DNA of 64,000 bases, taken from contig JAMLJB010000001.1 in NCBI GenBank assembly GCA_023953835.1, forward strand, positions 2,639,501 to 2,703,500, read 5' to 3'. A program made the position numbers and the translations under genes. This DNA comes from Rhizobiaceae bacterium (GTDB lineage: Bacteria > Pseudomonadota > Alphaproteobacteria > Rhizobiales > Rhizobiaceae). Of the stretch, positions 1 through 8,367 are shown piece by piece. The notes beneath the pieces were generated by a model, which was not told the DNA's origin, did no database searches, and was given only the letters and a program-made list of their open reading frames with translations. How positions within the stretch are numbered: the first letter of the stretch is position 1; every line of letters starts with the position of its first letter.

Positions 1-449
1 ACGACGATCCCCGGCTCGACCTCGAGCCGCGACACATAGGATCGCCAACGCTCAGCCGCTTGTGACAACGGGCTAACATCTCGAACCGCAGAAATGTCAA
101 ATGCCGGTCCCCCCGCCGAGAGCTGTCGGGCGGCATCCGTTGCCCGTGCTATCCAGGTGTCGGGAGCCTCGCCTTTCGCTACGATGCGATCGTTATCAAT
201 CGAAAGCTGCACCGTATCCGGTGGAGTGAGCGATGACCTGAGGCGCTTCAGCACGAACTCAGGTTCGAGACTCTGAAACGGTTGCCATTGCGCATGGACC
301 AGAGCCGGGTCGATCCCGGTGCCCGGCAACAGAGATTGCGGATCTGCGGCAAGCGGGTCTCTCAACCCAGTGATGTGGAATTTTCCACCATCGATCTCTT
401 GTGCCGTAACGACGATCCCCGGCTCGGCCGCGAGTCGCGATACGTACAC
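1..449 (-). repeat. Internal repeat within the OmpA-family gene
   Basis: The first about 40 bases of the window and bases 411-449 are near-identical (both begin acgacgatccccggctcg). They encode the repeated YVSRLxxEPGIVV segment about 137 residues apart. This fits tandem periplasmic domains rather than a mobile repeat, because both copies are in the same reading frame. Confidence 0.6.
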
Positions 450-1550
450 CTGCAAACGATGCCTTGCTTGCCAGGATATAGCGAACCAGCCGCCCAACAC
501 AGCCAAAACAACTGCGACGGCAGCCACCGCCAACCACGGAAATCCCTGGTTCGAATCTTCCTGCTTCAGTTCAACGCAGGTCTGTAACTGCGTTTCAATG
601 CCGGGAAACGACGAACTTTCGCCATCAAACCGCTCCACCACAGCCGGATATTCTCGATGGATGCGAAGCAGTACACCGCGTATAACTTCGTGCAGCTCTT
701 CCGGCGGGTTTCCGCGGATGACGGCGACCAAGGTGGCAAACGGTCCAACTTCTGACCAGAGACGAAGTTCGCCAAAGCGGATTGTATCCAGGCCACTCTG
801 TTCTTTCTCGCGAAATGAATCTTTCACAAAATCCTGAATTGCGCTGAGCATCGACGAGATTAGCTGGGGGTCCTCACTCGTGGCGTTTTCAGCAGTTGCA
901 TGCGCAATCAAAAGCCCGGAATTTCGATGAATGAGAAAGGCATGCTCAACGCGATAGACAAGAGTATGCTTGAGCACGACTTCCGCGAAACTTGCACCGG
1001 TTCTCCAAGCTTCAAGTCTCCATTTAAGCCCGCGCCAAGTGAATAGATGCCTCAATGATTCATTGAGCGACTGAAAAGTCTGATCGATCTTCTCTCCGAT
1101 CGACTTGCTGATAGCCGGCAGGAACAGCGGATATAAAATGTCCGTCAGCGTTCGCGGATTCTTCTGGATCGATCTTTGAACGGATTGCTCAACAACCGGA
1201 GAAAATGCTTCACTTAGTGGAATTCGAGGTGCTTTGGCTATTGCGCTGGGGAGGACTTCTCCCACCGCGCCTGCGAGTTGCTCTGGTACACCGAGCAACT
1301 GCGAAACCCGTGACAGCTCCGAAATCTCGCGACCAACCAACAGTTGCCGCATCGTTTCCATCCGGGGATCGGCGGATGGAATTCCGTCGAAGCTGGCATG
1401 ATTTAACGGATCGACATTGCGCGCAATTCCAACCAAAAGCCTAGCCAGAGCCTCTCGATCGATCTCGCTTTCGTTAGAAGCTGCTCTTGGAAACAGGCTG
1501 ATTGGGTCGGCCGTCTTGGTCAACTTCCGATCAACTCGATTTCCAACCAC
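1..1550 (-). CDS. OmpA-family envelope protein, N-terminal part (runs off left edge)
   Basis: The minus strand stays open from a GTG at 1550 to the window edge, so the C-terminus is missing. My translation gives a cytosolic region of about 330 residues containing an RWRIEAWRTG-like stretch (here KWRLEAWRTG) and AVIRGNPPEEL, then one hydrophobic membrane segment encoded at about 545-483. After it come two periplasmic repeats that begin YVSRLAAEPGIVV and YVSRLEVEPGIVV. This layout is known in large proteobacterial OmpA-family proteins, where repeats of this kind precede a peptidoglycan-binding OmpA domain. The OmpA domain itself would lie outside the window and is inferred. The GTG start overlaps the stop of the upstream coiled-coil gene, suggesting translational coupling. 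A TTG at 1523 is an alternative start. Possible role: linking the inner membrane to peptidoglycan. Confidence 0.72.
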   Translation of the reverse strand, partial: MVGNRVDRKLTKTADPISLFPRAASNESEIDREALARLLVGIARNVDPLNHASFDGIPSADPRMETMRQLLVGREISELSRVSQLLGVPEQLAGAVGEVLPSAIAKAPRIPLSEAFSPVVEQSVQRSIQKNPRTLTDILYPLFLPAISKSIGEKIDQTFQSLNESLRHLFTWRGLKWRLEAWRTGASFAEVVLKHTLVYRVEHAFLIHRNSGLLIAHATAENATSEDPQLISSMLSAIQDFVKDSFREKEQSGLDTIRFGELRLWSEVGPFATLVAVIRGNPPEELHEVIRGVLLRIHREYPAVVERFDGESSSFPGIETQLQTCVELKQEDSNQGFPWLAVAAVAVVLAVLGGWFAISWQARHRLQVYVSRLAAEPGIVVTAQEIDGGKFHITGLRDPLAADPQSLLPGTGIDPALVHAQWQPFQSLEPEFVLKRLRSSLTPPDTVQLSIDNDRIVAKGEAPDTWIARATDAARQLSAGGPAFDISAVRDVSPLSQAAERWRSYVSRLEVEPGIV

Positions 1551-2190
1551 GTTCCATGTTGCTCTTGCTGCCGACAGGCTCCTGATTAAGAGCTTTGGCG
1601 ACCTCGACAAACAAGCCGGCCAAAAGATTTCGATCGGTCTTCACGTTGCTGAGATCAGAAAACATCTTTTCGATCAGTAGCTGAACGCTCTCAATCTTCT
1701 GTTTGATTTCCTCGCGCAGTAACTGGTCGCTCCGATTTATCCTGTCAGCGACGTCGCGGTCCAGTTCGCTCAACTGATCCGATAGAGCGCGGACCTGCTT
1801 CTCAAGCGATTGATTTTGTTCGCGCAGATTTCGGTCGATTTCCTTGTCAGCCTCAGCGCGCGCTTCCTTTTCGTTTCGCAACTGTGCCGCGAGTGATTCA
1901 ACCTGTTTTTTTGAGTTCGACTCGTACACTTCAAGATTGCGTTTGGCCTCGGACTCAACATCCTTGAACCGCTGAAGGAATCGCTCCTCGAGCTTGGAAA
2001 AACGGCGATCATAGTCCTGCATTTGATTGCCAAATAGAAGGTCACGGATCTTATCGACACCAACCGGCTCGCCTGGGGCCGCGCCGTCGCGAGCCTGCGA
2101 CGCGAGAAAACTCAACCCGTTTCCATCCACAATGCCTGCCGCTTCGGGCTTATTTGCCGAAGACGAGGTATTCAAAGCTTCTTTGCCCAT
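1531..2190 (-). CDS. Coiled-coil protein coupled to the OmpA-family gene
   Basis: A 219-residue acidic protein. Residues about 55-185 are a long heptad-rich coiled coil full of E, K, Q, R and D (for example ERFLQRFKDVESEAKRN). A disordered N-terminal 40 residues and a short tail ending MERGWKSS flank it. There is no signal peptide or membrane segment, so it is probably cytosolic or peripheral. The ATG at 2190 has a GAGGGA ribosome site about 9 bases upstream. Its stop overlaps the GTG of the OmpA-type gene by about 20 bases, so the two are probably co-translated and may form a complex. I do not recognise a named family. Confidence 0.7.
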   Translation of the reverse strand: MGKEALNTSSSANKPEAAGIVDGNGLSFLASQARDGAAPGEPVGVDKIRDLLFGNQMQDYDRRFSKLEERFLQRFKDVESEAKRNLEVYESNSKKQVESLAAQLRNEKEARAEADKEIDRNLREQNQSLEKQVRALSDQLSELDRDVADRINRSDQLLREEIKQKIESVQLLIEKMFSDLSNVKTDRNLLAGLFVEVAKALNQEPVGSKSNMERGWKSS

Positions 2191-2778
2191 TGTTATGTTC
2201 CCTCAAGTCTGACAATTGCCACTTACTGTAAACCGAAAAAACCGGTTGATAATGTCAGCAAAATAGTCTAGCCGCAAATGAAATTTTGGCGATTCTAGAT
2301 TAGATGTGTTAGAATCTTCTTACGGTTCATTGATTTTATAACGAAACTATTAATCTCTAATCATATAATATTCTTTTCTACTCGGAGACTTTATTTCTAA
2401 GTATTTCATATTCGTAGAATGCAACCTGTTTATATTATAGAAAAATCGACAGGACCCAAATTCGTTTAGCTTAGCAAATTCCTTTCAGCGCCGGAATGTT
2501 CGCGCGAAGGCCGGGTCGCGTTGCTTACAACAATGGATCTAAGCCCAACAATCCGCCGGGCAAAGCTGAAACTATACTGCTTTCATGCGTGCCGTCCCCC
2601 AGTCGGTACCGGTAAGCCAATTCAAACGACCGGGGCGACTCCCGCGGGTCCAAAAACTCTGTAGGGCGCGCTGTACGCAGAGCTCGATGAACACGTTCGA
2701 ATTGCACACCTTGTTTACTCGCGAAGTTAAAGGTACGAACCCGAGGCGATGCTGTCTTGTGTTATGTTTGGCCCAGCC
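2191..2778. other. AT-rich intergenic region
   Basis: No convincing gene is present. Bases 2215-2480 are strikingly AT-rich compared with both flanks and contain an inverted repeat, GATTCTA at 2291-2297 and TAGAATC at 2310-2316. The region should hold the promoter of the minus-strand coiled-coil/OmpA pair. A short open frame from 2585 is continuous with the LysR gene but has no codon character of its own. Confidence 0.5.
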
Positions 2779-2797
2779 TGCTGCAATAATTGCAGCA
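2779..2797. promoter_or_regulatory. Palindromic LysR-type operator
   Basis: TGCTGCAATAATTGCAGCA is a perfect 19-base palindrome around a single central base. It contains the T-N11-A core typical of LysR-type regulator sites (TGCAATAATTGCA). It lies just upstream of the ribosome site of the LysR gene, so autoregulation is the natural reading. Binding by that protein is inferred. Confidence 0.65.
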
Positions 2798-2815
2798 TTA
2801 GAGAGGATACGGTTG

Positions 2816-3724
2816 GTGCGCTACCTGAACTCCGCTCACTACATTGACGTGGTCGCTAGAACTGGATCGATTCGCGCTGCCGCGGATCTGCTGGCGATAA
2901 ATTCGTCCGCACTCAATCGGCGAATTTTGGCAATGGAGGCTGAGCTCGGGGTCGCGATTTTCGAACGACTACCGCATGGCGTGCGGTTGTCGAGTGCCGG
3001 CGAAATTCTTGTGCACCACATGCGAAACCACTTGTCCGATATGCAGCATGTCAAATCGCAGATCGCCGATCTTGCGGGCGCCCGCAGTGGTCATGTGTCG
3101 ATTGCCTCCAGCCAAGCGCTGTTGCCATACTATCTGCCGATTCAGATCGCGCTCTACCGAAAGACACATCCGCAGGTCACCTTTAACGTGCATCTCCGCG
3201 ACCGGGAGGAGGCAGAGCGTTCCCTGGCAGATCACACTGCCGACATTGCCGTTGTCTACGAGCCGTTGCGACTTGCGTCATTCAAGACACTGACGCGGGT
3301 TCTTCAGCCCGTTCAAGCTGTCATGCGGCCGGAACACCCTCTGGCATCTCACAAAACAGTGCGCCTGCGCGACTGCCTCGATTATCCAATCGTGCTTCCC
3401 ACCTCGGCCTACGGAGTGCGCTATTTGCTTGATATGGCGGCTCAATCACTCTCCCTGAAGCTTGAGCCGGTCGTTCAATCGGATAGCTTTGAGTTCCTCC
3501 GGAACCACGCGATAGCCGAAGATGTCATCACATTCCATTTTCCAATTGGCCTGACTCATCGAACTATGACCGGACACATCGTTTCCAGACCGCTTGACGA
3601 GCGCGACGTTCCGGCAGGCGTGCTCTATGTCGGGCAGCTCAAAGGCCGCAACCTCCCCGTGGCGGCCGCTCATTTTACCGAACAGCTATCTGCCTCTCTG
3701 GCCCAGCATTACCAAGTTTTCTAA
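2816..3724 (+). CDS. LysR-family transcriptional regulator
   Basis: About 302 residues. The N-terminal winged helix-turn-helix (YIDVVARTGSIRAAADLLAI, then RRILAMEAELGVAIFER) is followed by the periplasmic-binding-like effector domain, complete to the C-terminus. The frame is open upstream to 2585, but the LysR fold begins at VRYLNSAHY. I therefore chose GTG 2816 (or TTG 2813), which has GAGAGG at 2801-2806. No adjacent enzyme gene in the usual divergent position is visible; upstream is the AT-rich gap and downstream a gene-poor stretch with a mobile repeat. Its target may have been lost or be itself. The effector is unknown. Confidence 0.88.
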   Translation: MRYLNSAHYIDVVARTGSIRAAADLLAINSSALNRRILAMEAELGVAIFERLPHGVRLSSAGEILVHHMRNHLSDMQHVKSQIADLAGARSGHVSIASSQALLPYYLPIQIALYRKTHPQVTFNVHLRDREEAERSLADHTADIAVVYEPLRLASFKTLTRVLQPVQAVMRPEHPLASHKTVRLRDCLDYPIVLPTSAYGVRYLLDMAAQSLSLKLEPVVQSDSFEFLRNHAIAEDVITFHFPIGLTHRTMTGHIVSRPLDERDVPAGVLYVGQLKGRNLPVAAAHFTEQLSASLAQHYQVF

Positions 3725-4126
3725 TTACCGCACTTCCATGCCTCGCACGGCAGTGCGTTCATTCGAAACCTCCTGCTGACATCGCGTTTCGCGGATTCCG
3801 CGAAACGTGAAACCCTGTTGCGAAAGAAGACCTTCTCGCGGGGCGCTGTAATTGCGCAAAGAGGCAGAAATCTCTTGCGATTCGGGGGCACGAATTTGTA
3901 ATTGTCTCCGCACCAACGAGCTCACGAAATCGGCTGAAGCTCTTCGAACGGATTCAGCATTTGGTGAATTGGTCTGGCTCTGCGTATGACCGATATGGAG
4001 GCGCAAAGTGGACGCTCGATTGCAAGACCCATCTTCAAAAACCTTCGAGCTCAAACCGCCCAAGCACGGACTGCCGATCCGGCATTTAGCGTGGCGAAGA
4101 CATGACATTATTCCCGTGAAACCCTA
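3725..4126. other. Gene-poor stretch with a strong hairpin
   Basis: I see no credible gene. The only notable feature is the hairpin at 3785-3807, 60 bases after the LysR stop. A 127-codon minus-strand frame covering this stretch has no recognisable domain or ribosome site and I treat it as chance. Confidence 0.4.
3785..3807. terminator. Perfect 11-bp-arm hairpin after the LysR gene
   Basis: CGTTTCGCGGA at 3785-3795 and its exact complement TCCGCGAAACG at 3797-3807 are separated by one base. The stem is very strong but is not followed by a T-run, so it may be a terminator, a transcript-stabilising hairpin or a protein site. Confidence 0.45.
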
Positions 4127-4390
4127 GGTCATGGACTCATAAATGCGTTTGAAATGGCGCCTGAAACGGCAAGAAGCTGCGTGGAGAAGCGCGAAGGGCG
4201 ATGGGGCTCCATCGTTCGAGCGGTTCGACGCGGCAGCTTGCAGCCGTTTCGGCGTCCTTCGGATGTGGCCCATCGGCCCGGCTACTTTGTCGGAAAGACT
4301 TGAAAATGCACCACATTTCCTGCGTCTTTCCTCCGCGTATCCGAACCGACGGCCTCACACCATTTCAATCGGATTTATGAGTTCATGACC
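4127..4390. mobile_element. 264-bp MITE-like element, copy 1
   Basis: The element starts GGTCATGGACTCATAAATGC and ends with the near-complement, finishing GGATTTATGAGTTCATGACC. It is flanked by TA on both sides (4125-4126 and 4391-4392). Its length and sequence match copy 3 at 33428 at roughly 95 percent by eye, in opposite orientation. It has no transposase-sized frame, so it is non-autonomous. TA flanks fit IS630/Tc1-like or some IS5-group elements; the family is not certain. Confidence 0.85.
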
Positions 4391-4739
4391 TAACCCGTTA
4401 ATCGCAAAGCGCTCCGGGACGTCGTGATGGCTTCTGTTCGATGGGACGAAGTGCACCGATCGAATTTTCTGGAACGCAGCAGGCGTTGCCGCTGCGCCGC
4501 GTAGGGTATAGCGATCACAACCCGCGCGAGACTTTCTAAACTCGCATCGGGCACTTGGCTCGCGCATCAGGTTCTAGTCTAGAGCCGGCCACGTGGATGA
4601 CTGCTTTCGGGACAAGGCAAGCCTGCCTGTACGTCCGTCTCGGGGGCGCAAAACGGAAATGTTGGTATTTGCTCACGCGCAGTCATATCGCAAAGGCAAA
4701 TTTGTTGGGAAGGTTCTCCTGCGACACCAAATCTATTGT
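4391..4739. other. Gene-poor stretch between the mobile element and the cupin gene
   Basis: No gene, RNA or strong repeat is recognised here. Short frames lack family resemblance. The stretch ends at the stop of the minus-strand cupin gene. Confidence 0.4.
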
Positions 4740-5210
4740 CTATTGTGGGAGGGGCCCGAGGATTGTGACATTGTGCCGTCCTGCTGCGGCAACCAGCAGC
4801 GCGATTTCCGGAGCGACGGGCGGCGTGTGACTCGGCACGCTTGTCTCGGCGATGAAGTCAGCAAAATCGCTTCCTGTCGTCATCAGCAGGATTTTCGCCG
4901 GGCCTTCGCCCTCAATGCGGAACCCGTGCGGAATGCCCCGCGGTCCAAAGGCGAAGTCCCCGGCCTGGAGCAAGCTTTTGCTACCTTCCATGATCACCGA
5001 CATTTGCCCCTCGATGACGTAGAACGCTTCATCCTCGGAATGATGCACATGCCACGGTGACTCGAAGCCGGCCGGAATGATCTGCTCGATCAGGCTGAAT
5101 TCACCGCCGGTGAGTTCCCGCCCCGCCTTGATCCAGGTCGGAAGGCCGAGAAACCGGCGTTCCTCGACACGCGATGGCATGTTCGTGGCTGTGGGAGTAA
5201 TCATGTTCAT
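4740..5210 (-). CDS. Small cupin-domain protein
   Basis: A 156-residue single-domain cupin. The metal-binding motif WHVHHSEDEAFYVIEG and the second cupin box FGPRGIPHGFRIEG are both intact, so it should bind a metal in a beta-barrel. Relatives include quercetinase-like and small sensing cupins; the substrate cannot be told. I chose the ATG at 5210 because GAGGA lies 7 bases upstream; an in-frame ATG at 5231 lacks one. It is divergently placed from a TetR regulator with palindromes in between, so it is probably that regulator's target. Confidence 0.85.
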   Translation of the reverse strand: MNMITPTATNMPSRVEERRFLGLPTWIKAGRELTGGEFSLIEQIIPAGFESPWHVHHSEDEAFYVIEGQMSVIMEGSKSLLQAGDFAFGPRGIPHGFRIEGEGPAKILLMTTGSDFADFIAETSVPSHTPPVAPEIALLVAAAGRHNVTILGPLPQ

Positions 5211-5231
5211 GGTACGATCCTCGATGGACAA

Positions 5232-5250
5232 TTACCTCGCCATGAGGCAA
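5232..5250. promoter_or_regulatory. Imperfect palindrome between cupin and tetR
   Basis: TTACCTC and GAGGCAA flank GCCAT with one mismatch between the arms. Its position in the divergent promoter suggests a TetR operator. Confidence 0.45.
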
Positions 5251-5256
5251 TTTACC

Positions 5257-5270
5257 GGAATACGAATTCC
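5257..5270. promoter_or_regulatory. Palindrome GGAAT-ACGA-ATTCC upstream of tetR
   Basis: Perfect 5-base arms lie just upstream of the TetR start. Size and place fit an operator half-site pair, but this is inference. Confidence 0.4.
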
Positions 5271-5292
5271 ACGGAATATCATTATCGTCAAT

Positions 5293-5997
5293 ATGGAAGA
5301 TCGAACAAACCGACGCGCCTATCGTATGACAGAGCGCGCAAAGACCCAGGTAGAAACTCGTGAACGCATCATTGCCGCGACGATGCTGCTGCATGACGAA
5401 CGGGGCGTTGCGGCAACCTCCTTCGTGGATGTCGCCAAGCGCGCCGGCATCGGCGCGGCTACTGTCTATCGGCATTTTCCCACCTTGGGGTCGTTGGTCG
5501 CGGCCTGCGGCGCTCACGTCTGGCAGGAGATGGCACCACCGATACCCGAACAGGCACCGACGATATTCGAGGGCCTCGACCGGCTGGAGGATCGTCTTCA
5601 ACGTCTTGTCGATGAACTGAACGATTTTTACAGGCGTGGAGTGCTCCGGCTCGCAAAGGCGTCTGCCGATCGGCATCGCATTCCGGAACTGGACCGGTTT
5701 TTACGAGCTGTAGAGGCAAGCGTTGCTGCCCTTGTCCGCGAAGCGCTGAAGGACGAGTCCATTTCGGACACTCGACTTCAGCTTGTGCTTGCGCTGACGG
5801 ATTTCCCGGTTTGGAATTCGATGCAGCGAATAGAGTGTGATGATCTAGAGCGACGACGCCTTTTCGCGAGGCTACTCCGAAGCGCCATCATCTCGGCAGA
5901 ATATCCGGCCCATTTGCCTGCTGCCGGTTTTTCATCCGACGGTCAAGCCGATCGCACTGGTGGCGGACGCGCTGAAGGATGTCACAAGACGTGGTGA
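5293..5997 (+). CDS. TetR-family regulator with chimeric C-terminus
   Basis: A 234-residue TetR protein. The N-terminal helix-turn-helix (TRERIIAATMLLHDERGV, then VDVAKRAGIGAATVYRHFP) is intact, followed by the helical ligand domain. The last about 23 residues (from about FSSDGQADRT) are encoded by bases that, in another frame, read HPTVKPIALVADALKDVTRR, the conserved end of an N4/N6 DNA methyltransferase. The natural 3' end has therefore been replaced by fusion to methylase DNA at about 5925-5932. ATG 5293 is preferred; ATG 5326 is also possible. It probably represses the divergent cupin gene, if still functional. Confidence 0.82.
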   Translation: MEDRTNRRAYRMTERAKTQVETRERIIAATMLLHDERGVAATSFVDVAKRAGIGAATVYRHFPTLGSLVAACGAHVWQEMAPPIPEQAPTIFEGLDRLEDRLQRLVDELNDFYRRGVLRLAKASADRHRIPELDRFLRAVEASVAALVREALKDESISDTRLQLVLALTDFPVWNSMQRIECDDLERRRLFARLLRSAIISAEYPAHLPAAGFSSDGQADRTGGGRAEGCHKTW

Positions 5998-6144
5998 GCT
6001 CGTGCTTGATACGTTTCTGGGGTCAGGAACAACGCTTCTGGCAGCCGAGCGGAACGGCCGAAGGTTTCCTGGTACCGAGATTGACCCAGCCTATGTCGAT
6101 GTTGCGGTCGCCCGGTCGGAAGCCATGACCGGCAAGACAGCTCA
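5932..6144 (+). pseudogene. DNA methyltransferase C-terminal remnant
   Basis: Reads HPTVKPIALVADALKD, then LVLDTFLGSGTTLLAAER, then EIDPAYVDVAVARSEAMTGK. These are the SAM-binding FxGxG motif and C-terminal end of the site-specific (adenine/cytosine-N4) methylases common in rhizobial islands. The catalytic DPPY half and everything upstream are absent. The sequence is joined at the left to a TetR gene and at the right to a DUF5681 frame that has lost its own N-terminus. It cannot encode an active methylase. Confidence 0.85.
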
Positions 6145-6790
6145 ATGTGTGCGGGGCAAAGCGGCAACCCGAAAGGCAGGCCTCCCAAAGTTGACCTTGC
6201 AAACTCGTTCTCCAGCTATGACGTCATCCTGGATCGCTCGGTCCTTGTGAGCACGGACGGCATTGGGCGGGAGCTTTGCGTTGAAGAAGCGCTCCAGCTT
6301 CGTACCTACAATGAGGCGCTGCAGGGTAGCCGCACGGCACAGCGCAGGATCCTGAAGATGATTTCGGAACGCGAGAAAGTCCTTGCTGCAAGACCTCGCA
6401 GGCGCATGCCAATCGAGGTGGTCAACGAACACGATGATCCAAGGAAATGCTGCACAAGCCGACCTTGTGCTTGAAGCGATCGAACACGGTTGGCGGCAAT
6501 TAGGCACTGGCAGAGCCGAAGCAATTGCCAAAATCGTTCGGGTGGTGGTGAGACCGCGCAACCCAAACAGTGCAATGTTCAGGCTCGGGATGGCCCGGAG
6601 GCTCGACGCATTGCGACCATCGAACAGGACGGTTCTGGAGCCGTGGGTGGTTGAAGTGACTCTTTCGCGGTTTGGATCGCGACGTCTCAGCAAAGTGGAG
6701 CAAGACGTCATAGTGAAGGCGACCCGTGCTCCGCACAAGGTAAAGTGGCCCGATTGGTGGGACGTGTTTCCCTGGCAATCCCTTTTTTGT
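6145..6790 (+). pseudogene. DUF5681-domain protein, frameshifted
   Basis: The first frame (6145-6474) contains the DUF5681 hallmark GQSGNPKGRPPK and the later conserved PRRRMPIEVVNEHDDPR. Directly after HDDPR, homologous coding continues in another frame (AAQADLVLEAIEHG, then VLEPWVVEVTLSR, then RRLSKVEQDVIVKATR) to about 6790, so a single-base frameshift lies at about 6440. The usual N-terminal residues before GQSGNPKGR are missing. Such genes commonly sit beside DNA methylases in rhizobial genomic islands. Its 3' tail occurs again at 27388. Confidence 0.78.
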
Positions 6791-7050
6791 GAAGCCGTCG
6801 CGCAGTTACAGGGTAAGATCAGCCTGAAAGGGATGTGACGTGCCCTGATATGGCTTTGAAAGGTCCCTGTTATTCAGATTAACAGGAAAGTGGCTTCTGA
6901 TGTCGGAAGCAATTGATTTGGCTGGAGAATATCAACTCCGGATGAGCATACTTGGGCAAACGGAGCGCTCTAACAGGCGAAAACGCATGAAATTCCCTGT
7001 TATTCTTCTGAGACCGGTTCGCTCGAGACTGCAAACACCACGAGACAGTC
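6698..7050 (+). repeat. Repeat shared with 27388-27520, interrupted here
   Basis: Bases 6698-6787 and 6993-7045 match 27388-27520 (for example gtcatagtgaaggcgac and gagactgcaaa in one or both copies). Here the match is split by about 205 extra bases. The repeat covers the end of the DUF5681 gene and its downstream flank. Confidence 0.7.
6866..7005. repeat. Nested CCTGTTA/TAACAGG inverted and direct repeats
   Basis: CCTGTTA occurs at 6866 and 6996 and its complement TAACAGG at 6880 and 6971, giving two mirrored inverted pairs. TCCCTGTTATTC is directly repeated at 6864-6875 and 6994-7005. The block lies in the insertion that interrupts the 6698 repeat. It may be a recombination or insertion scar. 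Confidence 0.55.
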
Positions 7051-7073
7051 TTTCCTCTTGAAGCAAATACGCG

Positions 7074-8027
7074 CTATCGCGGCGGGCGACGCATTTCGTT
7101 CAAATTGACAACGTTTTTCGGATTTTGGCCTGCCGACAGAAGGTTCAAATTTTCCACCATCTGCGCCCAGATTCGGTCGCGAGATTGTTTGGACGCTGCC
7201 GCGCTGTGCGGGGTTAGCACTACGTTTTCCAGTGTCCGCAACTGTGATTTTTCGGGCAAAGGCTCGTGAGCAAACGCATCGAGCGCTGCCCGCAGACGTC
7301 CGGCTCGCAGTGCCTGGGTAAGCGCTTGCTCATCAACGATTGCGCCACGGGCAATGTTTACGAAAAGCGCCCCCGGCTTCATCATGGCAAGTTCAGCAGC
7401 GCCTAGCAGTCCGCGCGTCGATGGGTTCAGGCCCGCAGCAACCACGAGGATGTCGCTGCGTGTAAGCAGCGCCGGCAGTTCAGCGAACGACACTCCGTGC
7501 GGCGCTTTGGCGGGAATCGTGCGGGTATTGACGATTACGTCGGCCCCGAACACGACCAGGCGCTTTGCAAGATCTGAACCGATCGAGCCGTAGCCTATGA
7601 TGCCGACCGTCTTGCCGCCAATCTCTTCACCTTCCCAGACTTTCGTTCCTGACCAGCCGCCTGTGCGCATCGTGTGGACCTGATCCGGGAAATTGCGCAA
7701 TGCCGCGAGAATTATCAGGAATGTGTGCTCGACGACGGCGTTGTTGGGCGCATCAGGCGTATTGGCGATACGTATGCCGAGCGCTGCAGCCGCAGCCAAG
7801 TCGATGCGGTCCGTGCCGACTCCGACCTGCTGCACAAATCGGAGCCGTGGCGTCCTGCTCATGAATTCGGATGTAATCGTGACCCGCCTCGATACCAGCG
7901 CCTCCGAATTGGCAAGGGCTGTCACCAGCGCATCGACGTCGTCGTGCGGTGCAAGAACTACGTCGTGGTCCATCCTCGGAATGAATTGCGGGTCGAGGAA
8001 ATCGTCAGTGGCGATGGTTACGCGCAT
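7074..8027 (-). CDS. D-isomer-specific 2-hydroxyacid dehydrogenase
   Basis: A 317-residue NAD(P)-dependent dehydrogenase of the D-2-hydroxyacid family, complete. It carries the Rossmann motif GIIGYGSIGSDLAK, the catalytic arginine in NIARGAIVDE, the acidic residue in DAFAHEPLPE and the catalytic histidine in LTPHSAAAS. It interconverts a 2-oxoacid and a D-2-hydroxyacid; the substrate is unknown. It is divergent from the enolase-superfamily dehydratase, and both promoters share the ATTAGATATAAT motif. It therefore probably belongs to the same sugar-acid regulon, perhaps oxidising or reducing a pathway hydroxyacid. Confidence 0.9.
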   Translation of the reverse strand: MRVTIATDDFLDPQFIPRMDHDVVLAPHDDVDALVTALANSEALVSRRVTITSEFMSRTPRLRFVQQVGVGTDRIDLAAAAALGIRIANTPDAPNNAVVEHTFLIILAALRNFPDQVHTMRTGGWSGTKVWEGEEIGGKTVGIIGYGSIGSDLAKRLVVFGADVIVNTRTIPAKAPHGVSFAELPALLTRSDILVVAAGLNPSTRGLLGAAELAMMKPGALFVNIARGAIVDEQALTQALRAGRLRAALDAFAHEPLPEKSQLRTLENVVLTPHSAAASKQSRDRIWAQMVENLNLLSAGQNPKNVVNLNEMRRPPR

Positions 8028-8126
8028 TAGAGCTATTATCCTTAGCCGACTTGCTCGGTGCGAATAGGACCTGCGTAAGGAGGAGGGGAAGCGGAAGATC
8101 TAGAAGTTTGTATATAAATCTCAATA

Positions 8127-8155
8127 ATTAGATATAATTTTCATTGCGCTGTCAA
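8127..8155 (-). promoter_or_regulatory. Sigma-70-type promoter of the 2-hydroxyacid dehydrogenase
   Basis: On the minus strand TTGACA (8155-8150), 17 bases, then TCTAAT (8132-8127). The -10 overlaps the palindrome AATTA-GATA-TAATT (8126-8139). The same TTGACA-N17-TCTAAT pair, preceded by the same GCAGG, recurs at the LysR gene (17942-17914). Confidence 0.7.
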
Positions 8156-8303
8156 CCTGCAACGCTACGTTTAGCCTACGCAATGATGGTGTGGAAACAG
8201 CGCGAAGCTCATCCTCGCACGCTCAGCGGGGCCCATCGTCAGGATGAAAGTTCGAGCCATTTCAATCGACTGCCTACCCAATCCTGAAAAGCCGGCGTCA
8301 CGG

Positions 8304-8332
8304 TTGACATCTAGATAGATTAGATATAATCT
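8304..8332 (+). promoter_or_regulatory. Promoter and operator of the dehydratase gene
   Basis: TTGACA at 8304-8309 and TATAAT at 8325-8330 (15-base spacer) overlap the perfect palindrome AGATTA-GATA-TAATCT at 8317-8332. A further GATTAGAT is at 8358-8365. The overlap with the -10 suggests repression, probably by one of the GntR proteins of the region. Confidence 0.65.
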
Positions 8333-8367
8333 TGCTAGATACTATCATATAGGATTCGATTAGATAC

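Noticed and set aside
3725..4108. 127-codon minus-strand frame
   Set aside because: It overlaps a perfect hairpin, has no homologue-like features and no convincing start.
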